Of a DNA stretch of 64,000 nt, positions 9,732 to 17,466 are shown in pieces. The DNA comes from Ga0077536 sp035325705. Its GTDB lineage: Bacteria > Pseudomonadota > Gammaproteobacteria > Ga0077536. Every line of letters begins with the position of its first letter. The stretch's first letter is position 1. The stretch spans positions 1-64,000 of the forward strand of contig DAOKZI010000011.1 in the NCBI GenBank assembly GCA_035325705.1, written 5' to 3'. Position numbers and translations under genes: made by a program. The notes under the pieces are model-generated. The model saw nothing but the letters and a program-made list of their open reading frames with translations. It made no database searches and was not told where the DNA came from.

Positions 9732-9792
9732 CTTGAAAGCAGGGCGGTGGCATCCGGGATTTGCGTGCTCCGGCTCATGCGCTGGATGAACC

Positions 9793-10138
9793 TAGCCACG
9801 GAGGACACGGAGAGCACGGAGGAAGATCGAGACGGCGTGAGTGCCGCCTGCGAGGCCTGCGGACTTCGTGATCGGAAGTCGGACGCCTATGTCGCCGATC
9901 GACCCATTTCTATTTTCTCTCTCTCTTCCTCTGTGTTCTCGGTGTTCTCTGTGGCAAGTAGGCCGTAGGTTGGGCTTCCTTCGTCAGCTCAACCTACGAT
10001 CTAAGGCCGACACGCGAATTCGTAGCCCGGATTCGCTCTGCTGATCCGGGCTACGGACTATGAGCTCCGGCGCGGATGCCGCAGCGGCTCCAGCGCGATT
10101 CCTTTCTTCCTCCGTGCTCTCCGTGTCCTCCGTGGCTA
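9793..10138. repeat. Composite repeat element with 34-bp perfect terminal inverted repeats
   Basis: The B repeat at 9793-9826 is an exact reverse complement of the one at 10105-10138 (34 of 34 bases). Between them lie another B copy (9928-9955), a C repeat whose two halves are inverted (9964-9998) and an A (REP-like) palindrome (10021-10055). The 28-bp core of the internal B copy recurs unchanged near 50.5 kb. This occupies most of the 502-bp gap before the MATE gene; no gene was seen in the gap. Confidence 0.88.
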
Positions 10139-10233
10139 GATTGACAGGCGTTTCCGAGCTACAGGCCTCCGACAGCGGCGGCGTGCATGCGCTTCCCGTA
10201 CACTACCGCCCGGTGAACCAGGCTCCCGTCACG

Positions 10234-11592
10234 ATGCACCCACGCGCTTCCGTCGCGCAGGATCTGCGGGCGATCGTGAGGCTCGGCTGGCCGCTGATGC
10301 TCAACAACCTCTTCAGCATCGGCGTCAACGTATCGGATACGCTGATGGTCGGCCGTCTCGGCGCGACGCAGCTCGCGGCGCTGGCCGTCGGCTCGGCGCT
10401 GTGGATCGGCACGTTTCTCGCGGGCCTCGGCGTGATCATGGCGCTGGGCCCGACCGTCGCGCAGCACTACGGCGCACAGCGTCTCGCCGACATCGGCCAC
10501 GACACGCGCCAGGCCGCATGGCTCGCGCTCGCGATCTCGATCGTCGTCGTCGCCGTGCTGAACAACGTCGATCCGCTGCTGCTGCGGCTCGGCATCGAGG
10601 CCGAGGTGGTGACGCTCGCCGAAGGCTATCTGCGTGCGCTGTCGCTCGGCGTGCCCGGCTACTACCTCTACCACGTGCTGCGCCAGATGAACGAAGGGAT
10701 CGGGCGCACGGTGCCGATCATGGTCGTGATGGGCGTCGCGCTATCGCTCAACGTCTCGCTGAGCTACGTCTTCATCTTCGGCGCCTTCGGCGCACCGCGC
10801 CTCGGCGTCATCGGCAGCGGGCTCGGCAGCGGCGTCGCGTTCTGGATGATGGCGGCGATGCTCGGCCTCTACGTCGCACGGACGAAGGCCTACGCGCCGC
10901 TCGCGCTGTGGCGCTTCGAGCCGCCGCAGTGGCCGACGATGCGCCGTCTGCTCGCGCTCGGCGGGCCGATCGGATTGTCGCTGCTGATGCAGGCCGGTCT
11001 GTTCACCGCGCTCGCGCTAGTCATGGGCACGCTCGGCAAGGTGCACGCGGCCGCGCATCAGATCACGCTGAACTATGCCGGCCTCGTCTACATGCTGCCG
11101 CTCGGCCTCGCCTTCGCGACCGCCAGTCTCGTCGGCCAGCACGTCGGCCGCGGCCTGCCGGCGCGGGCGCGGCGCATCGGCTATACGGGGATCGCGCTGT
11201 GCAGCTCGCTCGCGATGTCGATAGGGCTGCTGACCTGGTTCCTCGCCCCGCACATCGCGCGCCTCTACACCGACGACGCGGCCGTGGTCGGCCTCGCGAC
11301 CTCGCTGCTCGCGGTCTCGGCTTTCCTGCAGGCCGGCGACGGCACGCAGAGCGCCGCAGCGGGCGCCTTGCGCGGTCTGAAGGACACGCGCGTGCCGATG
11401 CTGATCAACGGCAGCATCTACTGGGGCGTCGGTTTCGTGCTCGCGTGGACGCTGGGCATCGTCCAGGGCCGCGGCGCCGTCGGGATCTGGATCGGGCTCG
11501 CGAGCGCCCTGTGTACGGCGGCGGTCGTGCTGAGCCTGCGCTTCCGCGCGGTGATCGGTCGCCATCTCGCGCAGAGCTCGGCTGCGGCATGA
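10234..11592 (+). CDS. MATE family efflux transporter (NorM-like)
   Basis: This is an inner-membrane cation-coupled multidrug/toxic-compound exporter of 452 residues, the normal MATE length, with about twelve membrane helices. The N-terminal IVRLGWPLMLNNLF and NVSDTLMVGRLGATQLAALA are diagnostic of the NorM branch. The second half repeats the fold, including LALGGPIGLSLLMQAGLF. The ATG at 10234 was preferred: the longer open frame upstream runs through the B and A repeats and would add a non-conserved leader. Its stop overlaps the ECF sigma gene start (ATGA), which is unusual company for a MATE gene and suggests co-transcription. Confidence 0.92.
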   Translation: MHPRASVAQDLRAIVRLGWPLMLNNLFSIGVNVSDTLMVGRLGATQLAALAVGSALWIGTFLAGLGVIMALGPTVAQHYGAQRLADIGHDTRQAAWLALAISIVVVAVLNNVDPLLLRLGIEAEVVTLAEGYLRALSLGVPGYYLYHVLRQMNEGIGRTVPIMVVMGVALSLNVSLSYVFIFGAFGAPRLGVIGSGLGSGVAFWMMAAMLGLYVARTKAYAPLALWRFEPPQWPTMRRLLALGGPIGLSLLMQAGLFTALALVMGTLGKVHAAAHQITLNYAGLVYMLPLGLAFATASLVGQHVGRGLPARARRIGYTGIALCSSLAMSIGLLTWFLAPHIARLYTDDAAVVGLATSLLAVSAFLQAGDGTQSAAAGALRGLKDTRVPMLINGSIYWGVGFVLAWTLGIVQGRGAVGIWIGLASALCTAAVVLSLRFRAVIGRHLAQSSAAA

Positions 11593-12173
11593 ACGCCGCG
11601 GACGAGGCCGAGCCCAGCGACGAGGCGCTGATGCGCGCGTACGCGCGAGGCGACATCACCGCCTTCGATCGGCTCTATGCCAGGCATCGTGCGGGACTCT
11701 TTCGCTACCTGCGCCGACTGCTCACCGACTCTGCGTTGATCGAGGATGTCTACCAGGACGTGTGGATGCGCGTGATGCAGGCGCGCGAGCGCTACGTCGA
11801 TACCGCGCGCTTCACGACCTGGCTTTACACCATCGCGCACAACCGCGTGATGGATCATCATCGTGCCGCCCGGCTGCGCGAAGCCGGCCGCGTCGGGGCG
11901 CTCGATGACGAGGAGGGTGACGCGCTCGCGCGCCTGCCCGATCCGGCGCCGCCGCCCGAGCAGCTCCTCGAGCGCGCCCGGCTCGTGCAGCGCGTCGTCG
12001 CCGCGGTCGATGCGCTGCCCGCGGCACAGCGCGAAGCCTTCGTGCTGCAACAGGAGGGCGGTCTGTCGCTCGCCGCGATCGCCGAGGCGACCGGCGTCGA
12101 CGTCGAAACGGCGAAGAGCCGCCTGCGCTATGCGTATGCGAAACTGCGGCGCGAACTCGGAGGCCGGACATGA
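11589..12173 (+). CDS. RNA polymerase ECF-type sigma factor
   Basis: This 194-residue extracytoplasmic-function sigma factor has region 2 at about residues 25-95 (DVYQDVWMRVMQARERY, then FTTWLYTIAHNRVMDHHR). Region 4 lies at about 130-190 (LPAAQREAFVLQQEGGLSLAAIAEATG, an HTH that ends AKSRLRYAYAKLR). It is coupled by ATGA overlaps to the MATE gene upstream and the anti-sigma-like gene downstream. It most likely responds to an envelope signal relayed by that membrane partner. Confidence 0.93.
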   Translation: MNAADEAEPSDEALMRAYARGDITAFDRLYARHRAGLFRYLRRLLTDSALIEDVYQDVWMRVMQARERYVDTARFTTWLYTIAHNRVMDHHRAARLREAGRVGALDDEEGDALARLPDPAPPPEQLLERARLVQRVVAAVDALPAAQREAFVLQQEGGLSLAAIAEATGVDVETAKSRLRYAYAKLRRELGGRT

Positions 12174-12829
12174 ACGAAGACGCGCGACAGGAGCGGGAGA
12201 TCGCGAGCGCCTGGCGCGAGGCCGTCGCGCCCGAGGCGCCGCCGCCGGCGCTGGACGCGAAGATCCGCGCAGCGGCGCGCGCGGCGCCGGGCGCCGCACG
12301 TCGCCGGCCGCGCTATCTCGCGCCGCTCGCGCTCGCGGCGAGCGTCGTCGTCGCGGTGGGGCTGGTCCTGCGCCAGCAGCGCGTGGAGACGCTGCCGCCG
12401 GCGCCGGCCTCCGTCGCGCCCGCGCCGACGCCGCCGCAGCAGGCCGAGCCGGCGGAGAAGGCGGCGCGCGCCGAAGCATCGCCGCCGCGCGCCACGCTCG
12501 ATTCAAGCGCGTCAGAGGACGCGGCCCGCGCGCCGCAAGCCGTCGCGCCGCCGCCCGCAGCGGCCGCGCAGTCTTCGCCATCGCCGCCGACGTCACCATC
12601 GCCACCGACGCTCGCGCGCGAACGCCGCGCCGAAGCGCTACACGATTTCGACGCCGCCGCCGGCGCGGCTGCGCGTGACGCAGCGCCCGACGTCGTCGCG
12701 AGGATCAGGACTTTGCTCGCGCGCGGCGAGCGCGACGCGGCCGCGGCGCTCGCCCGCGAGTACGTCGCGCGTCGTCCGTCACCGCCGCCGCTGCCGGCGG
12801 ATTTGCGCTTCCTGCTCGACGGCGGCTAA
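12170..12829 (+). CDS. Membrane anti-sigma-like protein
   Basis: This 219-residue protein has a short cytoplasmic N-terminus, one membrane helix near residues 50-66 (LAPLALAASVVVAVGLVL), a long Pro/Ala-rich periplasmic linker (about 75-145) and a C-terminal helical segment. There is no clear zinc anti-sigma HxxxCxxC motif. The assignment rests on topology and on the ATGA overlap with the ECF sigma gene. By analogy it would hold the sigma factor at the membrane. The linker is low-complexity and unlikely to be conserved. Confidence 0.7.
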   Translation: MNEDARQEREIASAWREAVAPEAPPPALDAKIRAAARAAPGAARRRPRYLAPLALAASVVVAVGLVLRQQRVETLPPAPASVAPAPTPPQQAEPAEKAARAEASPPRATLDSSASEDAARAPQAVAPPPAAAAQSSPSPPTSPSPPTLARERRAEALHDFDAAAGAAARDAAPDVVARIRTLLARGERDAAAALAREYVARRPSPPPLPADLRFLLDGG

Positions 12830-12900
12830 CCCCGCGAGCCACGCTCATCCGTTGAACGCTCCATCGCGCCCGTGTCGTGGGCGCCAGAGGGAATCCCGCC

Positions 12901-13719
12901 ATGTCGATTTCTTTTTGCGTGCCGCTCGATCGCGCGCGCGCCATCGTCCTCGCGCTCGCGCTGTTCGCCGGTCTGTCGCCGTTCGCTGCCGCCGCCTCGG
13001 TGCAGGGCGGCCTGCAGATCGAGATCGTCGATGCCGCCACCGGCCGCGCGCTGCCGAGTTGGCAGCACGCGGGCCGCACCTGGGTCGCGGGCGAGCCCGG
13101 CGCGCGCTACGCGCTGCGCGTGCGCAATACGACACCGCGGCGCCTGCTCGCGGTGGTGTCCGTCGACGGGATCAACGTCCTGTCCGGGGAGAGCGCGGCC
13201 TACGGCCAGAATGGCTATGTGATCGAGGCCTGGCGCACGGTCACGATCGACGGCTGGCGCAAGAGCTTGAGCGAAGCGGCGGCCTTCTATTTCACCGCGC
13301 TGCCCGACAGCTATGCGGCGCGCACGGGCCGGCCGCAGGACGTCGGCGCGATCGGCTGCGCGATGTTCGAAGAGCACGTGTCGCCGCCCGTCGCGCCGCT
13401 GCCGTCGGTGACGGCGCGCGCGAAAGCGCGCGGCGAATCGGCGGCGGAAGCGCGCGAATCGGCGGCGGAAGCGCGCGAATCCGCCGGCGACGGGCGCATG
13501 GCGGCGGCCCCGCGCCTCGGCACGGGCCACGGCGAGCGCCTGCATTCGGAGGTGACGACGACGAGCTTCCAGCGCGCGTCGTCGACGCCGCAGGCCGTGA
13601 TCGCGATCCACTACGATCGCCTGTCGTCGCTGATCGCTCGCGACGTCGTGCCGCCGCCCGCGGTCGCCGAGCCGAATCCCTTCCCGCAGTCCTTCGTGCC
13701 CGATCCGCCGGTCATGTGA
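12901..13719 (+). CDS. Exported protein of unknown function linked to an ECF sigma/anti-sigma pair
   Basis: This is a 272-residue product with a Sec signal (about 1-33, ending FAAAASVQ). A compact N-terminal domain of about 120 residues (IEIVDAATGRALPSW to DVGAIGCAMFEE) contains TVTIDGWRKSLSEAAAFYF and PDSYAARTGRP. I have the impression of having seen these motifs in exported proteins elsewhere but cannot name a family. An Ala/Glu/Arg linker with a 7-residue tandem repeat follows, then a Pro-rich tail. The ATG was chosen because AGAGGGAA lies just upstream; a GTG 24 bases earlier is possible. It lies 71 bp after the anti-sigma gene and may be a target or sensor of that system. Confidence 0.75.
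   Translation: MSISFCVPLDRARAIVLALALFAGLSPFAAAASVQGGLQIEIVDAATGRALPSWQHAGRTWVAGEPGARYALRVRNTTPRRLLAVVSVDGINVLSGESAAYGQNGYVIEAWRTVTIDGWRKSLSEAAAFYFTALPDSYAARTGRPQDVGAIGCAMFEEHVSPPVAPLPSVTARAKARGESAAEARESAAEARESAGDGRMAAAPRLGTGHGERLHSEVTTTSFQRASSTPQAVIAIHYDRLSSLIARDVVPPPAVAEPNPFPQSFVPDPPVM
13434..13475 (+). repeat. 21-bp tandem repeat, two full units, in-frame
   Basis: Two identical 21-bp units (13434-13454, 13455-13475), with a third starting CGAATC, encode ESAAEAR repeats in the linker of the exported protein. The unit is a multiple of three, so copy-number change would alter linker length without breaking the frame. Confidence 0.9.
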
Positions 13720-13761
13720 GCCGCGGGCTCTTCGCAGGCCGGGATCGGGCGGTGCGGAGAA

Positions 13762-13796
13762 GATCCCGGGTTCCGCTACGCTGCACCCGGGCTACG
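13762..13796. repeat. REP-like A repeat, single copy
   Basis: A 35-bp imperfect palindrome from GATCCCGGG to CCCGGGCTACG lies between the exported-protein gene and the response regulator. The rest of this 217-bp gap should contain the regulator's promoter, but no clear -35/-10 pair was identified. Confidence 0.85.
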
Positions 13797-13936
13797 TGCT
13801 CGCCGAGGGATACGCCGGGCGTAGTTCCCGTCGGATCGATGATGGACTCCTGCGCCGATTCGGTTTCGATTGGGCATGATCGCGTCCGGCGCGTTCGCGA
13901 CCGCTCCTGCGCTCGAACTTGGGAACGAAGCACTGC

Positions 13937-14599
13937 ATGAAACCGGGATCAGAACCAAGCGTCCTGCTCGTCGACGATCACCTCATCATCCGCAAGGGCT
14001 GCCGCGAGCTGCTCGAGCAGGCGGGCATCGTCTCGACCTGGGAAGCCGCGGACGGCGAGGCGGCCTACCGCGCCTTCGTCGCGTACGCGCCGGACGTGGT
14101 GGTGATGGACTTGTCGATGAACGGCGTCAGCGGGCTGGAGGCGATCCGCCGCATGATGAATCGCCGGCCGAACGCCCGCATCGTCGTGTTCTCGATGCAT
14201 GACGATCCGATCTTCGCCGCGCGCGCCCTGAAGGCCGGCGCCGTGGGCTATGTGACGAAGACCAGCCCGCCGGAAGAGTTCGTGCACGCCGTGCGCTGCG
14301 CGGCTGCCGGGCAGCGTCACATCAGCCACGATGTCGCGCAGACGCTCGTGCTGTCGGGCTTGACCGGCCAAGACCATCCGCTCACCGCGCTCACCGATCG
14401 GGAGTTCGACATCTTCCGCCTGCTCGCCAGCGGCAAGACCGCGGCTCAGATCGCCGACATCCTTTCGATTGCGCCCAAGTCCGTATCGAACTACTACGGA
14501 CGCATCAAGGAGAAGCTGGGCCTCGAGAGCATCGCCGAGCTCGTGCGCCTGGCGATCGGCGAGGGCATCCTCGTGGCCGAGCCCGAGCGGCTCGACTGA
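13937..14599 (+). CDS. NarL/FixJ-family response regulator
   Basis: This is a two-component transcription regulator of 220 residues. The receiver domain has the acidic pair Asp13-Asp14 (LLVDDH), phosphoacceptor Asp58 (VVVMDLSM) and Lys in VTKTSPPEEF. A LuxR-type HTH lies at about 150-210 (LTDREFDIFRLLASGKT, then PKSVSNYYGRIKEKLG). The ATG at 13937 was chosen over a TTG 18 bases upstream. The partner kinase gene starts about 300 bp downstream on the same strand. The target genes cannot be read from the sequence. Confidence 0.92.
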   Translation: MKPGSEPSVLLVDDHLIIRKGCRELLEQAGIVSTWEAADGEAAYRAFVAYAPDVVVMDLSMNGVSGLEAIRRMMNRRPNARIVVFSMHDDPIFAARALKAGAVGYVTKTSPPEEFVHAVRCAAAGQRHISHDVAQTLVLSGLTGQDHPLTALTDREFDIFRLLASGKTAAQIADILSIAPKSVSNYYGRIKEKLGLESIAELVRLAIGEGILVAEPERLD

Positions 14600-14905
14600 A
14601 GATCCGCGCGACGCCGGGTCTTCCTCCACTTTTGCCCGAGCACCTCGCTTGCGCCGGATCCGGCGCGGCGCCGGCGGCGACAGTCGGGAACAAATCCTTG
14701 GAACTTGGGGAGCTTCGACAGCAGAATCGGTGACAAAGCCCGTTATCGAGCATGCCGACACGCTCTACGGTCACGACCGGCCGATTGGATCCACCTCCTC
14801 GGCCCAACACTTGCACTTTGCGCCGGCCGGCGGCCGCGGCTGCCGGCCGGCGCGCGTTCTGCCGCGGCGTTCGACGCGCACGCGCGCGCTCGACTTCCGC
14901 CGGAC
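14600..14905 (+). other. Gap between response regulator and kinase; no gene seen
   Basis: This 306-bp stretch has no A, B or C repeats. The kinase reading frame stays open upstream to 14705, so part of it could be coding if an earlier start is used, but the upstream residues look unstructured and Arg-rich. No hairpin of note was found. Confidence 0.5.
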
Positions 14906-16345
14906 ATGACGCCGTCCGGCTCGCAGCTTCCTACGACCCCCGCATCCGGCCGCGGATCGCTCATGCCGGCCTCGCTGCGCACGCGCGTCGTGGTGCTGGT
15001 CGCGGCCGTGTTGCTGGGATGTTCGCTGCTGTCCGGCGTCTTCGTCGTGCAACTGGGCCGGGACGCGATCGGCGAGGAGATCGCGGCGAGCATGACGCTC
15101 GCGCGCAGCCTCGCCGAGGCGCTCGTGCGTCGCGTCGAGCCGCCGGCGCAGCGGTCGGAACTCGCACGCGCGGTCGATGCGCTGTCGACGCTGCGCCACG
15201 TCCGGATCGCCTATCGGCCGCAGACGGCGGACGATTGGTCGGGCTACATCGCGACGCTGGAGACGCCGTCGGCGGAGGTTCCGCGCTGGTTCGAACGCCT
15301 GCTGCTGCCGGCGAGTCTGCCGCCGCACGTGATCCTGCGCGTGCCGGCGCCGCCTTACGGCATGCTGATCCTTGCGCCCGTCGCGCACGACGAGCTGCTC
15401 GAGAAATGGCGCGAGGCGCGCATCCTGCTCGGCTTTCTGGCCTTGACCACGCTGATGGTCTGCGGCCTCACCTGGTTCGCCGTCGGCCGTGGGCTGCGGC
15501 CGCTGTCGGCGCTCGATGCCGCGCTCCAGCGGCTTCAGGACGGCGACCTCGACGCCCGCGTCCACGGGCCGGCCGTGCGCGAGATCGCGGCGCTCAACAG
15601 CCGCTTCAACGCGATGGCGGACAGCCTGCACGGCACGACGGCGGAGAACCGGCGGCTGGCGCGCGATCTGGTCGAGCTGCAGAGCAATGAGCGGCAGGCG
15701 CTGGCGCACGAGCTGCACGATGAGATGTCGCCGAAGCTGTTCAAGCTCAGGGTCGATCTGCACGGCGCACTGGCTGCGCTGCCGGTGGAATCGGCGCCGC
15801 GTCGCAAGCTCGAAAGCGCACAGCAGCTCGTCGAACAATTGCAGCAGTGGGTGCGCCGCCTGCTGAAGGATCTGCATCCCATGGTGCTGGACGAGCTGGG
15901 CCTCGCGACCGCGATGCAGGAGCTGATCGAGGACTGGCGGCGCCGCCTGCCCGCCGTGAGCTGGCGATGTCACTACGCGGCGGGCGACGTGCTGCTCGAC
16001 ACGACGACCGCGACGAATCTCTATCGCATCGCAGAGGAGGCGCTGGTCAACGCCGCCCGGCATGCGACGGGCGCGACGGCGGTCGAGCTGCGTCTGGAAA
16101 TGGTGACGGGCGACGATGCCTCGCTCGCCGTGCAGCTCGTCGTCGACGACGACGGCGCGGGACGAGCGGAAACGTTCAAGGCCCACCTCGGGCTGCGCGG
16201 CATGCGCAACCGGGCGCGGGCGCTAGGCGGCGACTGCCGCTTCGAATCCCGCACGCCGCGCGGCGTGCGGGTGTACGTGGTGGTGCCGGCGGTCTGCGCG
16301 CCGCCGGCGGCTGCCGAGACCTCAGCGGAAGCGGCGTCGCACTGA
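14906..16345 (+). CDS. Sensor histidine kinase, NarX/HPK7 type
   Basis: This inner-membrane sensor is predicted to phosphorylate the adjacent NarL-type regulator. From the chosen ATG it is 479 residues. It has a first membrane helix (VVVLVAAVLLGCSLLSGVFVV), a periplasmic sensor of about 130 residues and a second helix (ILLGFLALTTLMVCGLTWFA). HAMP follows (GLRPLSALDAALQRLQDGDL), then a HisKA_3 domain with phosphoacceptor His271 in AHELHDEM. An HATPase_c domain has N-box EEALVNAARHA and LRGMRNRARALGG. An alternative start is the ATG at 14963. Its 3' end overlaps the convergent gene by 24 bp. Confidence 0.9.
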   Translation: MTPSGSQLPTTPASGRGSLMPASLRTRVVVLVAAVLLGCSLLSGVFVVQLGRDAIGEEIAASMTLARSLAEALVRRVEPPAQRSELARAVDALSTLRHVRIAYRPQTADDWSGYIATLETPSAEVPRWFERLLLPASLPPHVILRVPAPPYGMLILAPVAHDELLEKWREARILLGFLALTTLMVCGLTWFAVGRGLRPLSALDAALQRLQDGDLDARVHGPAVREIAALNSRFNAMADSLHGTTAENRRLARDLVELQSNERQALAHELHDEMSPKLFKLRVDLHGALAALPVESAPRRKLESAQQLVEQLQQWVRRLLKDLHPMVLDELGLATAMQELIEDWRRRLPAVSWRCHYAAGDVLLDTTTATNLYRIAEEALVNAARHATGATAVELRLEMVTGDDASLAVQLVVDDDGAGRAETFKAHLGLRGMRNRARALGGDCRFESRTPRGVRVYVVVPAVCAPPAAAETSAEAASH

Positions 16346-17323
16346 GGCGGCCCCGAGCAGGGCGAGCACCACGCCGAGCGCGGCCAGCGCGCGGTCGTCC
16401 ATGAACGGCACCTGCACGGGGCAGTACTGGACTTCATCCGCGCCGTTCGCGCAGTTGTTGTCGATGCCGTCGTCGCAGACTTCGCTGGCGCCGGGGTTGA
16501 TCGCGGGATTGTTGTCGTTGCAGTCGACGCTGGCATCGTAGCCGTCGCCGTCGTTGTCGGGATGGGTACTGGGCACGAAACCCGGCATCACGATCTCGTG
16601 CAGCGGCTGGCCTTCTTCGCCGCCCTGGTAGACGCTCAGGCCGTTGGACAGCGTCTTGAAGGTCGACGGCACGGGGCCAGGGGGCTGCCCGGGGATGCTG
16701 CTCTGTCTTTGCTTGATTTTGACGAAGAAATAACCGGAGCGCGGATTGCCTTCGAAGGTGTTGATGTCGGACTGGAACTTGATGACGTCCGGATCGAAGG
16801 TCTCGGTGCCCTGACCGAACTTCACCGACGAGCGGACCGCGGCGTACATGCGCAGATCGGAGTCGGACGCGCGCGACCAGGCGGCCGCGGCTTCGAAGCC
16901 GGTGGCGCCCTTGCGAAAGAAATCGTTGATCTCGAAAGTGTTGGTCGCGCCGTTCACGGTCTGCGCGAGCACCACGCGCAGGCCGAAGACGAGGTTGTTG
17001 TCGGTGGTGTCGCGGAACACGAAGTCCGTCAGCGTGCCGACGTTCTGGCCGTTGACGATCAGCGTATTGGTGCGGCTCGCAAGCTGCGTATAGGTCGGCG
17101 GCGGGCCGTACTTCACGACTGCGCCGAGACTGCCGTTCACGATCGGGCCGTCGGGAATCTTGAGGCCGTTGATGAGATCTTCCAAAGCTTCATTTTTCCC
17201 CGCTACGCGCAAGGGGTTGCCTTGTTCCGGCAAGGTCTGATAAATCGCCGAGGCCGCGGGCGCAACGGCAGCGAGCAGCAGGGCGCAGAGCGGTCCGATC
17301 GGACGCAGGGTGATTTTTTTCAT
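16322..17323 (-). CDS. Exported protein with MopE-type metal-binding motif and C-terminal sorting tag
   Basis: This is a 333-residue secreted protein of unknown function. It has a Sec signal (1-26), then a domain of about 210 residues that is clearly paralogous to the 20764 gene product. Both have EIND-x2-R[KR]G (131-139 here), LR[ML]Y and the string QGGEEGQ (233-239 here). Residues 256-297 form a MopE-like putative metal-binding segment (DNDGDGYDASVDCNDNNP, then CDDGIDNNCANG). The tail 305-333 is VPFMDD, a hydrophobic helix and RRRFR, resembling IPTL/exosortase-H-type sorting signals. It converges with the histidine kinase, overlapping 24 bp. The start ATG gives the best signal peptide. Confidence 0.82.
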   Translation of the reverse strand: MKKITLRPIGPLCALLLAAVAPAASAIYQTLPEQGNPLRVAGKNEALEDLINGLKIPDGPIVNGSLGAVVKYGPPPTYTQLASRTNTLIVNGQNVGTLTDFVFRDTTDNNLVFGLRVVLAQTVNGATNTFEINDFFRKGATGFEAAAAWSRASDSDLRMYAAVRSSVKFGQGTETFDPDVIKFQSDINTFEGNPRSGYFFVKIKQRQSSIPGQPPGPVPSTFKTLSNGLSVYQGGEEGQPLHEIVMPGFVPSTHPDNDGDGYDASVDCNDNNPAINPGASEVCDDGIDNNCANGADEVQYCPVQVPFMDDRALAALGVVLALLGAASVRRRFR

Positions 17324-17466
17324 GAGTGGCATGCACGCTCGGGCGTGCCGCGAGTAGACCACAGCAGACGGACGCACATCAGCAGATCCGGCCGCGTCGG
17401 CGCACGAACGGGAGAGGATCCCGCTCGCCATCGGAAAAATTCCGAGCCGTCGCGGGAGCGCCTCGC

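Noticed and set aside
10060..10233. An N-terminal extension of the MATE protein
   Set aside because: The extra residues are translated B and A repeat sequence and are not expected in MATE proteins; the ATG at 10234 gives the normal length.
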